Assembly: GCF_000425445.1 (NCBI RefSeq)
Contig: NZ_KE384379.1
Span: 1-64,000 of the forward strand
DNA: 64,000 bases
DNA from: Flavobacterium denitrificans DSM 15936
Lineage (GTDB): Bacteria; Bacteroidota; Bacteroidia; Flavobacteriales; Flavobacteriaceae
Direction: 5' to 3'
Part shown: one piece after another, positions 7,587-16,319 of the stretch
Position numbering within the stretch: position 1 is the first letter of the stretch
Layout of the letters: the number at the start of each line of letters is the position of its first letter
The notes under the pieces: model-generated
The model's input: only the letters and a program-made list of their open reading frames with translations
The model's database searches: none
Told to the model about the DNA's origin: nothing
Translations under genes and position numbers: made by a program

Positions 7587-9644
7587 ATGACAACTAATAA
7601 ATCCACATCATTGTTTGAAAGTAAACAGGTAAAAGAAGCATTCTTGCAGTCTTTTGTCAAGCTGAACCCAAAAATGATGATCAAAAATCCGGTAATGTTT
7701 ACCGTAGAAATTGGAACAGCCATTATGTTTGCTGTCTGCATTTCGATATTAATGGGCGCAAACGATCAGGGAAGTTTTACTTATAACCTAATTGTGTTCT
7801 TAATTTTATTGGCAACGCTTTTATTTGCCAATTTCGCCGAAGCCATTGCCGAAGCAAGAGGAAAAGCACAAGCTGACAGTTTAAGAAAAACAAGAGAAGA
7901 AACTCCTGCAAGACAGATTCTGTCTAACGGAGAAATTGAAAACATCAGTTCTTCAGCATTGAAAAAAGGCGATATTTTCGTTTGCGAAGCCGGTGATTTA
8001 ATTGCTGCCGATGGTGAAATTATCGAAGGTCTGGCAACAATCGACGAAAGTGCCATTACCGGAGAAAGTGCTCCTGTAATCCGTGAAGCTGGCGGAGATA
8101 AATCATCTGTAACCGGAGGGACAAAAGTATTATCTGATAAAATTAAAGTAAAAGTAACTTCTGAACCTGGCGAAAGCTTTTTAGATAAAATGATTGCTTT
8201 GGTTGAAGGTGCAAGCCGTCAGAAAACACCAAACGAAATTGCCTTAACCATTTTATTAGCCGCATTTACTTTAATCTTCGTGATTGTGTGCGTTACGCTA
8301 AAACCGTTTGCCGACTATGCCAACGCACCCATCACGATTGCGGCTTTCATTGCTTTGTTTGTTTGTTTGATTCCAACTACAATTGGAGGATTGCTTTCTG
8401 CGATTGGTATTGCGGGAATGGACAGAGCGTTACGAGCTAACGTAATTACAAAATCGGGTAAAGCGGTTGAAACTGCTGGAGATATTGATGTATTGCTTTT
8501 GGATAAAACCGGAACTATTACCATTGGAAACCGAAAAGCAACCAATTTTTACCCAACAAAAGGAATTTCTTTTGATGATTTCGTGAAATCGGCTGTTTTG
8601 AGTTCGCTTGCTGATGATACTCCGGAAGGGAAAAGTATTCTCGAGCTAAGTGAGATGATCGATGTAAAAAATGAAACGAAAGCAAGTTTCTTAAAGACTA
8701 CTTCTGATATTTCATATACTATAAAATTTACTGCCGAAACCAGAACTTCCGGAGTAGTATTAAAAGACGGAACTAATATTAGAAAAGGTGCTCAGGACAC
8801 TGCAAAAAATATTGCGCAGCAAGCTGGAAATTCTTTCCCTGAAGATACTGCACAACAAGTAATCACGATTTCATCTAACGGAGGAACTCCACTAGTTGTT
8901 ATTAAAAACAATGAAGTTCAAGGTGTTATCGAACTTCAGGATATTATCAAAACTGGAATGAAAGAACGTTTTGAGCGTCTACGCCGAATGGGAATCAAAA
9001 CGGTTATGGTTACAGGAGATAATCCGCTTACGGCCAAATTTATTGCCGAAGCCGCAGGTGTTGATGATTTTATTGCCGAGGCTAAGCCTGAGGATAAAAT
9101 GAATTACATTAGAAAAGAACAGGCTGAAGGAAGATTGGTTGCCATGATGGGTGACGGAACAAATGATGCTCCGGCTTTGGCTCAAGCCAATGTTGGAGTT
9201 GCGATGAACAGCGGAACTCAAGCGGCAAAAGAAGCCGGAAACATGGTCGACCTTGACAATGATCCAACGAAATTAATCGAGATTGTTGAAATTGGAAAAC
9301 AGCTTTTAATGACTCGAGGTACTTTAACTACTTTTTCTATTGCAAATGACGTTGCGAAATATTTTGCTATTGTTCCTGCTCTTTTTATTACTGCGATTCC
9401 TGCGCTTCAAGGTTTGAATATTATGCATTTGCATAGTCCTGAAAGTGCGATTTTATCGGCTGTAATTTTCAACGCGATTATCATCCCGATATTGATTCCG
9501 CTTGCGCTGAAAGGAGTTGATTACCGACCAATTGGAGCTAGTGCCATCTTAAAAAGAAACCTTTTGATTTATGGTCTTGGCGGATTGATTGTTCCTTTTA
9601 TCGGAATTAAAGTAATTGATTTACTGGTAGCATTTTTCATGTAA
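7587..9644 (+). CDS. kdpB: Potassium-transporting P-type ATPase, catalytic subunit KdpB
   Basis: KdpB hydrolyses ATP through a phospho-aspartate and drives K+ uptake by KdpA. The 685-residue protein has the P-type motifs in order: actuator loop TGESAP, phosphorylation motif DKTGTI with Asp306, and hinge motif [19 protein letters not shown]. Membrane segments flank these at both ends. Length matches the family (E. coli about 682). The ATG at 7587 begins [13 protein letters not shown], which aligns with known KdpB starts. kdpC follows after a 124-bp repeat-containing gap. Confidence 0.97.
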   Translation: MTTNKSTSLFESKQVKEAFLQSFVKLNPKMMIKNPVMFTVEIGTAIMFAVCISILMGANDQGSFTYNLIVFLILLATLLFANFAEAIAEARGKAQADSLRKTREETPARQILSNGEIENISSSALKKGDIFVCEAGDLIAADGEIIEGLATIDESAITGESAPVIREAGGDKSSVTGGTKVLSDKIKVKVTSEPGESFLDKMIALVEGASRQKTPNEIALTILLAAFTLIFVIVCVTLKPFADYANAPITIAAFIALFVCLIPTTIGGLLSAIGIAGMDRALRANVITKSGKAVETAGDIDVLLLDKTGTITIGNRKATNFYPTKGISFDDFVKSAVLSSLADDTPEGKSILELSEMIDVKNETKASFLKTTSDISYTIKFTAETRTSGVVLKDGTNIRKGAQDTAKNIAQQAGNSFPEDTAQQVITISSNGGTPLVVIKNNEVQGVIELQDIIKTGMKERFERLRRMGIKTVMVTGDNPLTAKFIAEAAGVDDFIAEAKPEDKMNYIRKEQAEGRLVAMMGDGTNDAPALAQANVGVAMNSGTQAAKEAGNMVDLDNDPTKLIEIVEIGKQLLMTRGTLTTFSIANDVAKYFAIVPALFITAIPALQGLNIMHLHSPESAILSAVIFNAIIIPILIPLALKGVDYRPIGASAILKRNLLIYGLGGLIVPFIGIKVIDLLVAFFM

Positions 9645-9762
9645 GATGCTAAGGTGCTAAGTTGCTAAGATTCTAAGTTTTTTTCTTAGAGTCTTAAAAA
9701 CTTAACGAATCAGAATTTAAAAAAAACTTAGAAACTTAGAGACTTAGTCTCTTAGAAACTTT
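9645..9762. repeat. Inverted array of CTAAG units between kdpB and kdpC
   Basis: CTAAG recurs several times on the left (GCTAAGGTGCTAAG), and its complement CTTAG recurs on the right (CTTAGAAACTTAGAGACTTAG). This makes a long, imperfect AT-rich hairpin. A left-half relative with six CTAAG-like units is at 10319-10378. No coding potential is seen. Confidence 0.75.
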
Positions 9763-9768
9763 AAAAAA

Positions 9769-10320
9769 ATGAAAAATCTATTTTCTATAATAAAACTTAC
9801 TGTGGCTACTTTAATCTTGTTCGCAGTTATTTACCCTCTTGCGATTTACGGAATCGCACAAATTGCTCCAAATCAAGGAAAAGGAGAAACGATTTCGGTT
9901 AACGGAAAAGTGGTTGGTTACCAAAAAAATGGACAAAAGTTCGATAAGTCGAATTATTTCTGGGGAAGACCTTCGGCTGTTGATTATAATGCGGCGGGAA
10001 GTGCCGGAAGCAACAAAGGTCCTAGCAACGCCGATTATTTGGTTTTGGTTCAAAAAAGAATTGATACGCTTTTATTGGTTCATCCGTACTTGAAAAAATC
10101 TGATATTCCGTCGGATATGGTTACGGCTTCTGGAAGTGGTTTAGATCCGAATATTTCTCCGCAAGGGGCTTTGATTCAGGTGAAACGAATTGCTAAAGAA
10201 AGAAAACTGGATGAAACTAAAATAAAATCTTTGGTGGAATCTAAAATTAATACTGCTGTTGTTGGTCCTGAAACAGTGAATGTTTTGGAATTGAATGTGG
10301 CTTTGGATGCGCTTCGCTAA
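9769..10320 (+). CDS. kdpC: Potassium-transporting ATPase subunit KdpC
   Basis: KdpC is the single-span subunit that raises nucleotide affinity of the Kdp complex. The 183-residue protein has one N-terminal membrane helix (about residues 8-28, LTVATLILFAVIYPLAIYG), then a periplasmic-facing domain with YFWGRPSAVDYN, SGLDPNISPQGA and a C-terminal VNVLELNVALD, all typical of KdpC. It completes the F-A-B-C set. The gene after it is an outer-membrane protein, separated by 480 bp of repeats. Confidence 0.95.
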   Translation: MKNLFSIIKLTVATLILFAVIYPLAIYGIAQIAPNQGKGETISVNGKVVGYQKNGQKFDKSNYFWGRPSAVDYNAAGSAGSNKGPSNADYLVLVQKRIDTLLLVHPYLKKSDIPSDMVTASGSGLDPNISPQGALIQVKRIAKERKLDETKIKSLVESKINTAVVGPETVNVLELNVALDALR

Positions 10321-10384
10321 GACTCTAAGATGCTAAGGTTCTAAGATACTAAGATACTAAGATACTGAGATTCTAAGTTTTTCT

Positions 10385-10653
10385 CCTGCAAGGTTTTTAA
10401 AACCTTGCAGGTATGATAGACTAGTTGATACGAATTTTCATTCTTGTTCTATGCGCATTCTTGTCATTTCGACGAAGGAGAAATCTTCGTTAGTAGCTCG
10501 ACAAAGATTGGCGAATTTCTATACGGAGTTTCTTGCGGAGATTGCTTCGCCAGTTCGCTATCGCTCGTGTCCTCGTTCCTCAGAATGACAAACTAAGCGA
10601 TAAAAACTAACCTTTAAAATTAAATACCTACAAGGTTTTAAAAACCTTGCAGG
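10385..10653. repeat. Nested repeat: two CCTGCAAGG palindromes flanking a TGTCATTTCGACG element
   Basis: The outer palindromes (10385-10411 and 10627-10653) are each 27 bp. The inner element (10461-10591) starts TTGTCATTTCGACGAAGGAG and ends GAATGACAA, a widespread Bacteroidota intergenic repeat as far as I recall. Its centre holds several small inverted arms such as GGAGATTGCTTCG. Confidence 0.7.
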
Positions 10654-10680
10654 AAACGAAAACGCCTTTTTACCCCAAAT

Positions 10681-10763
10681 GCCCTAGCCCCGATAGAAGT
10701 GGAAATCCTTTTTCTGGCTTCTTTAGCCAGGAAAAGATTGAAACAGATAGCGGGATTAGCTCC
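10681..10763. repeat. Palindromic hairpin repeat, family A, copy 2
   Basis: The left arm runs CTAGCCCCGATAGAAGTGG then AAATCCTTTTTCTGGC. The right arm runs GCCAGGAAAAGATT then GATAGCGGGATTAGC. The inner tip CTGGC/GCCAG differs from copy 1 (GTG/CAC) yet still pairs. Confidence 0.75.
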
Positions 10764-10800
10764 TAAAAAATCTACTAATAAATAATAGAATACCACAAAA

Positions 10801-11880
10801 ATGAAAAAAATAATACTTACCGCTTTAATCGCTTTTGGTTACAGCAATTTACAAGCACAGTCAGCATCTAAAAGTCCATTGACATTTTCGGGATATGTTG
10901 ACGCTTATTATAGTTATGATTTCGGGAAACCGGAAAATCATACTCGGCCAAACTTTTTTTACAGCTATAATAAAAGCAACGAGGTAAACCTGAATTTGGG
11001 AATGGCGAAAGTAAATTATTCGAAAGAAAACATTCGGGGAAATTTTGCCCTGATGGCGGGAACTTATGCCGAATATAATATGTCTGCTGAACAGGGTTTA
11101 TTGAAAAATGTTTATGAAGCGAATGTTGGTGTGAAGATTTCGAAAAACCATAATTTATGGGTTGATGCGGGAATTATGCCTTCGCATATTGGTTTTGAAA
11201 GTGCGATTGGAAAAGACTGTCAGACTTTAACGAGAAGTATTCTGGCTGAGAATTCTCCTTATTATGAAACGGGAGTTAAAATTGGTTATACTTCTGAATC
11301 TGGAGAATGGTATTTGGCTGGTATGTACTTAAATGGCTGGCAGAGAATTGAGAAAGTAGAAGACAATCAAACGCCTGCTTTTGGAACTCAAATTACCTAT
11401 AAACCGTCTGATCGGGTTGCTTTGAACTGGAGTACTTATGTTGGAAATGAGCAACCGGATATTGATAAAAAATGGCGTTATTTCAACAACTTTTACGGAC
11501 AGTTTAAGGTAACGGAAAAGACAAATATTACAGCTGGTTTTGATATCGGATCTCAGCAATCGGCTAAAGGAAGTGATAAATACGATACTTGGTTTTCGCC
11601 CGTTTTGATTCTGCAATACAAGCCAGTTGACAAGATTCAGCTTGCAGTAAGAGGTGAATATTATAGTGATGAAAAAGGTGTGATTACCGCGACGGAAACG
11701 CCAAATGGTTTTAAAACTTACGGATTTTCGGCTAACTTTGATTACTTAGTTACTGATAATGTTATGTTTAGAATTGAAGCGAGAAATCTTTCAAGTAAAG
11801 ACGAAATCTTCACCAATAAAGACAATCTTCCAACGGACACGAATACGTTTGTAACGACTTCGCTGGCGATTTCTTTCTAA
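10801..11880 (+). CDS. Outer-membrane beta-barrel protein (porin-like) of the kdp cluster
   Basis: The 359-residue protein begins with a signal peptide (MKKIILTALIAFGYSNLQAQ) and continues with alternating aromatic/polar strands and a C-terminal phenylalanine (SLAISF), typical of an outer-membrane beta-barrel. It resembles the BBP2/OmpL-like porin group found in Bacteroidota. Its place between kdpC and the kdpD-like gene suggests it lets potassium or a counter-ion cross the outer membrane, but this is inference. No plug or TonB box is seen. Confidence 0.75.
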   Translation: MKKIILTALIAFGYSNLQAQSASKSPLTFSGYVDAYYSYDFGKPENHTRPNFFYSYNKSNEVNLNLGMAKVNYSKENIRGNFALMAGTYAEYNMSAEQGLLKNVYEANVGVKISKNHNLWVDAGIMPSHIGFESAIGKDCQTLTRSILAENSPYYETGVKIGYTSESGEWYLAGMYLNGWQRIEKVEDNQTPAFGTQITYKPSDRVALNWSTYVGNEQPDIDKKWRYFNNFYGQFKVTEKTNITAGFDIGSQQSAKGSDKYDTWFSPVLILQYKPVDKIQLAVRGEYYSDEKGVITATETPNGFKTYGFSANFDYLVTDNVMFRIEARNLSSKDEIFTNKDNLPTDTNTFVTTSLAISF

Positions 11881-11897
11881 CCATTAAAAGATTTTTT

Positions 11898-12015
11898 ACC
11901 ATTAAGAGATTAAGAAAATTAAGTTTTAGCACCTCATTTTAATATAGAATACAGAACATTAAGCTTAATGTTCTGTAGACAAAGAAAAGCTTAACTTCCT
12001 TAATCTCTTAATGGT
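11898..12015. repeat. Long inverted repeat with a perfect 26-bp palindrome at its centre
   Basis: The outer arms ACCATTAAGAGATTAAG and CTTAATCTCTTAATGGT enclose a perfect palindrome at 11951-11976 (half-site ACAGAACATTAAG). The same outer arms, with GATATTAAG instead of GAGATTAAG, recur at 13158-13254. The right arm contains an ATG (12011) in frame with the next gene, which probably misleads start prediction. Confidence 0.8.
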
Positions 12016-12028
12016 TAAACCAAAAAAT

Positions 12029-13150
12029 ATGGAAAACGAAAATAACGCACAGCACTTTCTCGATTTGATTCAGAAATCACGAAAAGGTAAGTTTAAAATC
12101 TACATTGGAATGAGTGCCGGTGTGGGAAAGACTTTTCGTATGCTTCAGGAAGCGCATTCGTTATTGAAAAACGGAATCGATGTGAAAATCGGCTACATCG
12201 AAACGCACATGCGAAAGGAAACGCATGAATTATTAGCGGGTTTGCCGATAATTACGAGACGGACTATTTTTTATAAAGGAAAAGAATTGGAAGAACTCGA
12301 TGTTCAGGCGATTATTAATCTTCGTCCCGAAGTGGTTATTGTTGATGAACTGGCGCATACAAACGTTGAAGGAAGCAAAAATGAAAAACGCTGGCAGGAT
12401 GTTTTAGAAATTCTGGAAGCTGGAATTAATGTGATTTCGGCTGTGAATATTCAGCATATTGAAAGTTTAAATGAAGATGTAAAACGAATTACAAACATTG
12501 ATGTTCAGGAACGTATTCCGGACAATGTTTTACGATTGGCGGATGAAGTCGTGAATATCGACTTGACATCTGAAGATTTGATTGCGCGTTTGAAAGAAGG
12601 AAAAATTTATACTCCAGATAAAATTCAGACGGCTTTAACGAACTTTTTTAAATCGGAACAGATTTTACAACTTCGGGAATTGGCTTTGAAAGAAGTAGCG
12701 AGTCAGGTCGTTCGAAAAGTCGAAAATGAAGTTCCGAATCTTCATGCTTTACGACATGAGAAACTTTTGGCCTGCATTAGCAGTAATGATAAAACGGCTA
12801 AAATTGTGATTAGAAAAACAGCAAGACTCTCCAGTTATTATAACGGATTGTGGTATGTTTTATATGTAGAAACTCCGCAGGAAAGCAGTAATAAAATTGC
12901 TTTGGACAAACAGAGACATTTAATTAATAACTTTAAACTCGCTGTGCAATTAGGCGCAGAAGTTATTAAACTGGAAAACAAAAATATTACCGACGCGATT
13001 TTGGCAACAGTTGAAGAAAAACAAATTACAACGGTCTGTATCGGGAAACCGCATTTGAATTTATTTAAAGTAATTTTGTCTACAACAATTTTCAGGCGTT
13101 TGCTAAACAAACTGTCGTTGTCAAATGTTGATCTTGTAATACTGTCGTAA
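12029..13150 (+). CDS. Truncated KdpD: KdpD N-terminal and Usp domains without kinase
   Basis: The protein matches only the cytoplasmic N-terminal half of the KdpD sensor. It has the KdpD domain (about residues 10-220) with Walker A-like GMSAGVGKTF and Walker B-like VVIVDELAHTN, then a universal-stress-protein domain (about 245-370) ending at the stop. The DUF4118 membrane segments, GAF and histidine kinase parts are absent. I set the start at 12029 (MENENNAQHF, 373 residues) because the earlier ATG at 12011 lies inside a palindromic repeat. A separate histidine kinase follows 135 bp later, so the two proteins may divide the work of KdpD. Confidence 0.85.
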   Translation: MENENNAQHFLDLIQKSRKGKFKIYIGMSAGVGKTFRMLQEAHSLLKNGIDVKIGYIETHMRKETHELLAGLPIITRRTIFYKGKELEELDVQAIINLRPEVVIVDELAHTNVEGSKNEKRWQDVLEILEAGINVISAVNIQHIESLNEDVKRITNIDVQERIPDNVLRLADEVVNIDLTSEDLIARLKEGKIYTPDKIQTALTNFFKSEQILQLRELALKEVASQVVRKVENEVPNLHALRHEKLLACISSNDKTAKIVIRKTARLSSYYNGLWYVLYVETPQESSNKIALDKQRHLINNFKLAVQLGAEVIKLENKNITDAILATVEEKQITTVCIGKPHLNLFKVILSTTIFRRLLNKLSLSNVDLVILS

Positions 13151-13157
13151 TTTTTCT

Positions 13158-13254
13158 AACCATTAAGATATTAAGAAAATAAAGGCTATGCTTAATTTTC
13201 TCTTTGTAAGTTTCATTAAGTTCAAAACTTAATTTCCTTAATATCTTAATGGTT
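13158..13254. repeat. Long inverted repeat, same family as 11898-12015
   Basis: AACCATTAAGATATTAAG pairs with CTTAATATCTTAATGGTT. Relative to the copy upstream, the middle of the stem changes from GAG/CTC to GAT/ATC, so pairing is preserved. It fills the gap between the kdpD-like gene and its kinase. Confidence 0.8.
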
Positions 13255-13285
13255 CAAATAAAAAACTTGTTTTTAAATAAACGTC

Positions 13286-15004
13286 ATGAGAATTAAAACC
13301 AAATTGAATCTGGGAGTTGGATTGTTATTTTTAATGATCATCATACTTTCGTTAGTGAGCGGTTATTCTGTTTTTTTGATAAAAGCAGATACCGAGAATA
13401 TTCTGAAAGCGAATTATAATACGCTGGAATATTCGCGAAATATGATTTTGTCTTTGGATGAAATTAAAGCGAGCCCTGATAGCAAGATTCATGTTTTCAA
13501 GAAATATCTTGAAAAACAAACGCAAAATGTTACCGAACCTGGAGAAAAAGAAGCAACCGAAAACCTTGAAAAAAGTTTTACACTTTTAGAACAAAACGGA
13601 GCAAACGAAACCATAAAAGCAAAAATCAGACAGGATATTTTTGCGATTATGAAACTGAATCTGGACGCGATAAAACAGAAAAGCGATATTGCCAAACATA
13701 CCGCCGAAAATGCTAATTTATGGATTGCCATTGTGGGAAGTTTATGCTTTTTGATTGCTTTTAATTTATTAGTTAATCTCCCAAATAATATTGCAAACCC
13801 AATAAAGGAATTGACGCTGAGTATTAAGGAAATTGCGAATAAAAACTATTCAGAGCGTGTTCATTTTACAAGTCATAGCGAATTTGGAGATTTGGCCAAA
13901 TCGTTTAATACGATGGCGCAGAAACTTCAGGAATATAACGACAGTAATTTGTACAAACTCTTCTTCGAAAAGAAACGCCTTGAAACGCTTATCAATAATA
14001 TGAACGATCCAATTATTGGTTTAGACCATGAAAATACTGTTTTGTTTGCCAATGATGAAGCGCTGAAAATTGTTGGTTTAAAACTGGAAGATGTTATTGG
14101 GAAATCGGCTTCTACTCTAGCCTTGTCGAATGATTTGATTCGGTCTTTGATTTTAAAAGAGGATTCAGATTCTGCTAAAAAACAACCGCTTAAAATTTAT
14201 GCACACGGAAAAGAAAGTTATTTCGAAAAGGAAATTCTGAATATCACGATAATTCCAACAGGAGAAGAAAAAGAAATCAATATTGGCGATGTTATTATTC
14301 TGCGAAATATTACGCTTTTTAAAGAACTGGATTTTGCCAAAACCAATTTTATTGCCACCGTTTCACACGAATTAAAAACACCAATTGCCTCGATAAAATT
14401 AAGTCTGAAATTGCTTGAAAATGAAAAAACAGGCGACATGAACGATGATCAGAAACAATTGGTCGAAAGTATAAAAGATGATAGTCAGCGCTTATTGAAA
14501 ATTACAGGCGAATTGCTTAATCTATCGCAGTTAGAAACTGGAAATATTCAGCTGAATATCGAAAAAAGTAATCCGCATGAGATTGTAAATTATGCTGTTG
14601 AAGCGGTAAAAGTTCAGGCGGAACAAAAACAAATCAAACTGGTTATTGATGCCGATGAAAATCTAGAAGACGTAAAAGCCGACAGCGAAAAAACAGGTTG
14701 GGTTTTGATTAATTATTTGTCGAATGCGATTCGGTATTCTTCTGAAAAAAGTACCATTCACATCAAACTTAAAAAAGAACTAAATCAAATTGTATTTCAG
14801 GTTATCGATACTGGAAAAGGAATTGACACACGATATAAAGACAAAGTTTTTGATAAATATTTTCAGGTACCGGGAAGTCAGAAATCCGGAACGGGATTGG
14901 GTTTAGCTATTAGCAAAGAATTTATTGAAGCTCAAAATGGAAGTGTTGGTGTTGAGAGTAATTTGGGATTGGGGAGTACGTTTTGGTTTTCGTTGAAAAT
15001 TTAG
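13286..15004 (+). CDS. HAMP/PAS sensor histidine kinase, probable kdp sensor
   Basis: This 572-residue inner-membrane kinase has two membrane spans (about residues 9-31 and 146-167) around a periplasmic helical domain, then HAMP (about 168-220), PAS (about 230-340), HisKA with His361 in TVSHELKTP, and an ATPase domain with NAIRYS, DTGKGID and GTGLGLAISKEF. It lies directly after the truncated KdpD and in the same cluster as the NtrC-type regulator, so it probably phosphorylates that regulator. Unlike KdpD it has no DUF4118 sensor region. Partner and signal are inferred from position. Confidence 0.88.
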   Translation: MRIKTKLNLGVGLLFLMIIILSLVSGYSVFLIKADTENILKANYNTLEYSRNMILSLDEIKASPDSKIHVFKKYLEKQTQNVTEPGEKEATENLEKSFTLLEQNGANETIKAKIRQDIFAIMKLNLDAIKQKSDIAKHTAENANLWIAIVGSLCFLIAFNLLVNLPNNIANPIKELTLSIKEIANKNYSERVHFTSHSEFGDLAKSFNTMAQKLQEYNDSNLYKLFFEKKRLETLINNMNDPIIGLDHENTVLFANDEALKIVGLKLEDVIGKSASTLALSNDLIRSLILKEDSDSAKKQPLKIYAHGKESYFEKEILNITIIPTGEEKEINIGDVIILRNITLFKELDFAKTNFIATVSHELKTPIASIKLSLKLLENEKTGDMNDDQKQLVESIKDDSQRLLKITGELLNLSQLETGNIQLNIEKSNPHEIVNYAVEAVKVQAEQKQIKLVIDADENLEDVKADSEKTGWVLINYLSNAIRYSSEKSTIHIKLKKELNQIVFQVIDTGKGIDTRYKDKVFDKYFQVPGSQKSGTGLGLAISKEFIEAQNGSVGVESNLGLGSTFWFSLKI

Positions 15005-15032
15005 ATAAATTGTGAATTGTGAATCATTAAAA

Positions 15033-15177
15033 GAGCTTCAGAGAAGCGAGATATTTATAGCTAATTTGATTCACATTGATAATAAGCTCCAGCGGAGCGA
15101 TATATTTCACCCCGCTGGGGCTTAAAAAACGCATCTAATAAATTTTCTATAAATATATCGTCCCGCTGGGACTTTAT
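15033..15177. repeat. Cluster of GCTCCAGCGGAGC-type hairpin repeats
   Basis: Four related segments occur: GAGCTTCAGAGAAGCGAGAT, AAGCTCCAGCGGAGCGATAT, CCCCGCTGGGG and ATATATCGTCCCGCTGGGAC. They are arranged as opposed halves and can fold into nested hairpins. The rest of the 332-bp gap 15005-15336 is AT-rich and presumably holds the promoter of the next gene, though I see no clear consensus. Confidence 0.7.
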
Positions 15178-15336
15178 TTACTTAAAATCAACAATCTGAA
15201 TAAATAAAATTTAGCCAATCTTAATTCAATTACCCTAATTAAACCCAACAAATTAAAGTTCGCTTAAGGTTCAGTTAAGAGCAAAATACCAGCTTCGAAC
15301 ATTCGTTACTATTGCAAAATATAACGACAACGAAAG

Positions 15337-16098
15337 ATGTTTTACAAAACAGTTTCTCTACTATTTCTATTCGGATTATTTTCTGCGAATGCACAACAAA
15401 ATGATTCGATTACAAAAATTGACAGTACTTCTCATAATTTAAAATTCAATTATAAGCAATTAATTATTCCAAGTGTATTAATTGGTTATGGCGTAATTGG
15501 TTTAGAAAGTGATCAGCTTTTGAGTTTTAATCACCAGATTAAAGATGAGGTTACTGAAGACATTGACGAGAAAGTCACCATTGATGATTTTTCTCAGTAC
15601 GCACCTGCCGTATCTGTTTATGCGCTGAATGCTTTTGGCGTAAAAGGCAAAAATAATATGCGCGATCGTTCTGTAATACTTGTGACTTCATATGCGATTA
15701 TGGCGACAACGGTTTTAGGCTTAAAATCGATTTCACATGTAGAAAGGCCTGACGGAAGTTCAAACAACTCCTTCCCTTCCGGACACACTGCAACTGCATT
15801 TATGGGCGCCGAATTTTTATACCAAGAATATAAAGACAAATCGATTTGGTACGGAATTGCAGGTTATGCCGTCGCAACCGGAACGGGATTATTTAGAATT
15901 TACAACAATCGCCATTGGTTAACCGATGTGGCTGCCGGAGCCGGAATTGGGATTTTGAGTACCAAAATTGCTTATTGGATTAATCCATATATTACTAAAA
16001 AGTTATTCAAATCATCAGCCGAAAACAAATCGACTTCTATGATAATGCCTTTTTATAATGGACAGCAATATGGGTTGAGCTTTGCGAAAGTCTTTTAG
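15337..16098 (+). CDS. PAP2-family phosphatase, exported
   Basis: The 253-residue protein has a signal peptide ending near ANAQ and a PAP2/acid phosphatase core: K-x6-RP (KSISHVERP), PSGH (SFPSGHTATAF) and R-x5-H-x3-D (FRIYNNRHWLTD). These three motifs form the phosphate-binding and catalytic site, with the two His residues acting in catalysis. Likely substrates are phosphatidic acid or undecaprenyl diphosphate-like lipids at the periplasmic side. It has few clear membrane spans, so it may be a soluble or peripheral member. It is transcribed alone. Confidence 0.88.
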   Translation: MFYKTVSLLFLFGLFSANAQQNDSITKIDSTSHNLKFNYKQLIIPSVLIGYGVIGLESDQLLSFNHQIKDEVTEDIDEKVTIDDFSQYAPAVSVYALNAFGVKGKNNMRDRSVILVTSYAIMATTVLGLKSISHVERPDGSSNNSFPSGHTATAFMGAEFLYQEYKDKSIWYGIAGYAVATGTGLFRIYNNRHWLTDVAAGAGIGILSTKIAYWINPYITKKLFKSSAENKSTSMIMPFYNGQQYGLSFAKVF

Positions 16099-16106
16099 TT
16101 TTTTTA

Positions 16107-16309
16107 GCCACAGATTTAACAGATTAAAAGTATTTTTTAATCGCTTTGTGTAGATTTATTTGCCACGAATTGCACAAATTTTCACGAATTATGTTGATTA
16201 TATTTTGAATAAAAAATTCGTGAAAATTCGTGTAATTCGTGGCGAAAAAAAAATAATCCTTTTAATCTGTGACTCGAGCGATAGCGAACAGGCGTAGCAA
16301 ATCTGTGGC
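16107..16309. repeat. Nested long inverted repeats between convergent genes
   Basis: The outer pair GCCACAGATTTAACAGATTA and AATCTGTGGC brackets an inner pair GCCACGAATTGCAC and GTGTAATTCGTGGC (16162-16243). Both are common Flavobacterium intergenic repeats as far as I recall. The inner element appears inserted into the outer one. Located between two convergent stop codons, the fold may also end transcription. Confidence 0.75.
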
Positions 16310-16319
16310 AAAACTCTTT

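Larger units (their letters stand above)
10321..10800. other. Repeat-packed intergenic region between kdpC and the beta-barrel gene
   Basis: This 480-bp gap contains, in order, a CTAAG-unit array (10319-10378), a CCTGCAAGG palindrome (10385-10411), an element framed by TGTCATTTCGACGAAGGAG and CAGAATGACA (10461-10591), a second CCTACAAGG palindrome (10627-10653) and a family A hairpin repeat (10681-10763). No gene is seen. The promoter of the following gene, if separate, must lie in the last 40 bases or within a repeat. Confidence 0.75.

Noticed and set aside
10385-10653. Possible CRISPR or insertion sequence because of repeated 27-bp units
   Set aside because: The units are palindromes in inverted pairs, not regularly spaced direct repeats with unique spacers, and no cas or transposase gene is in the window.
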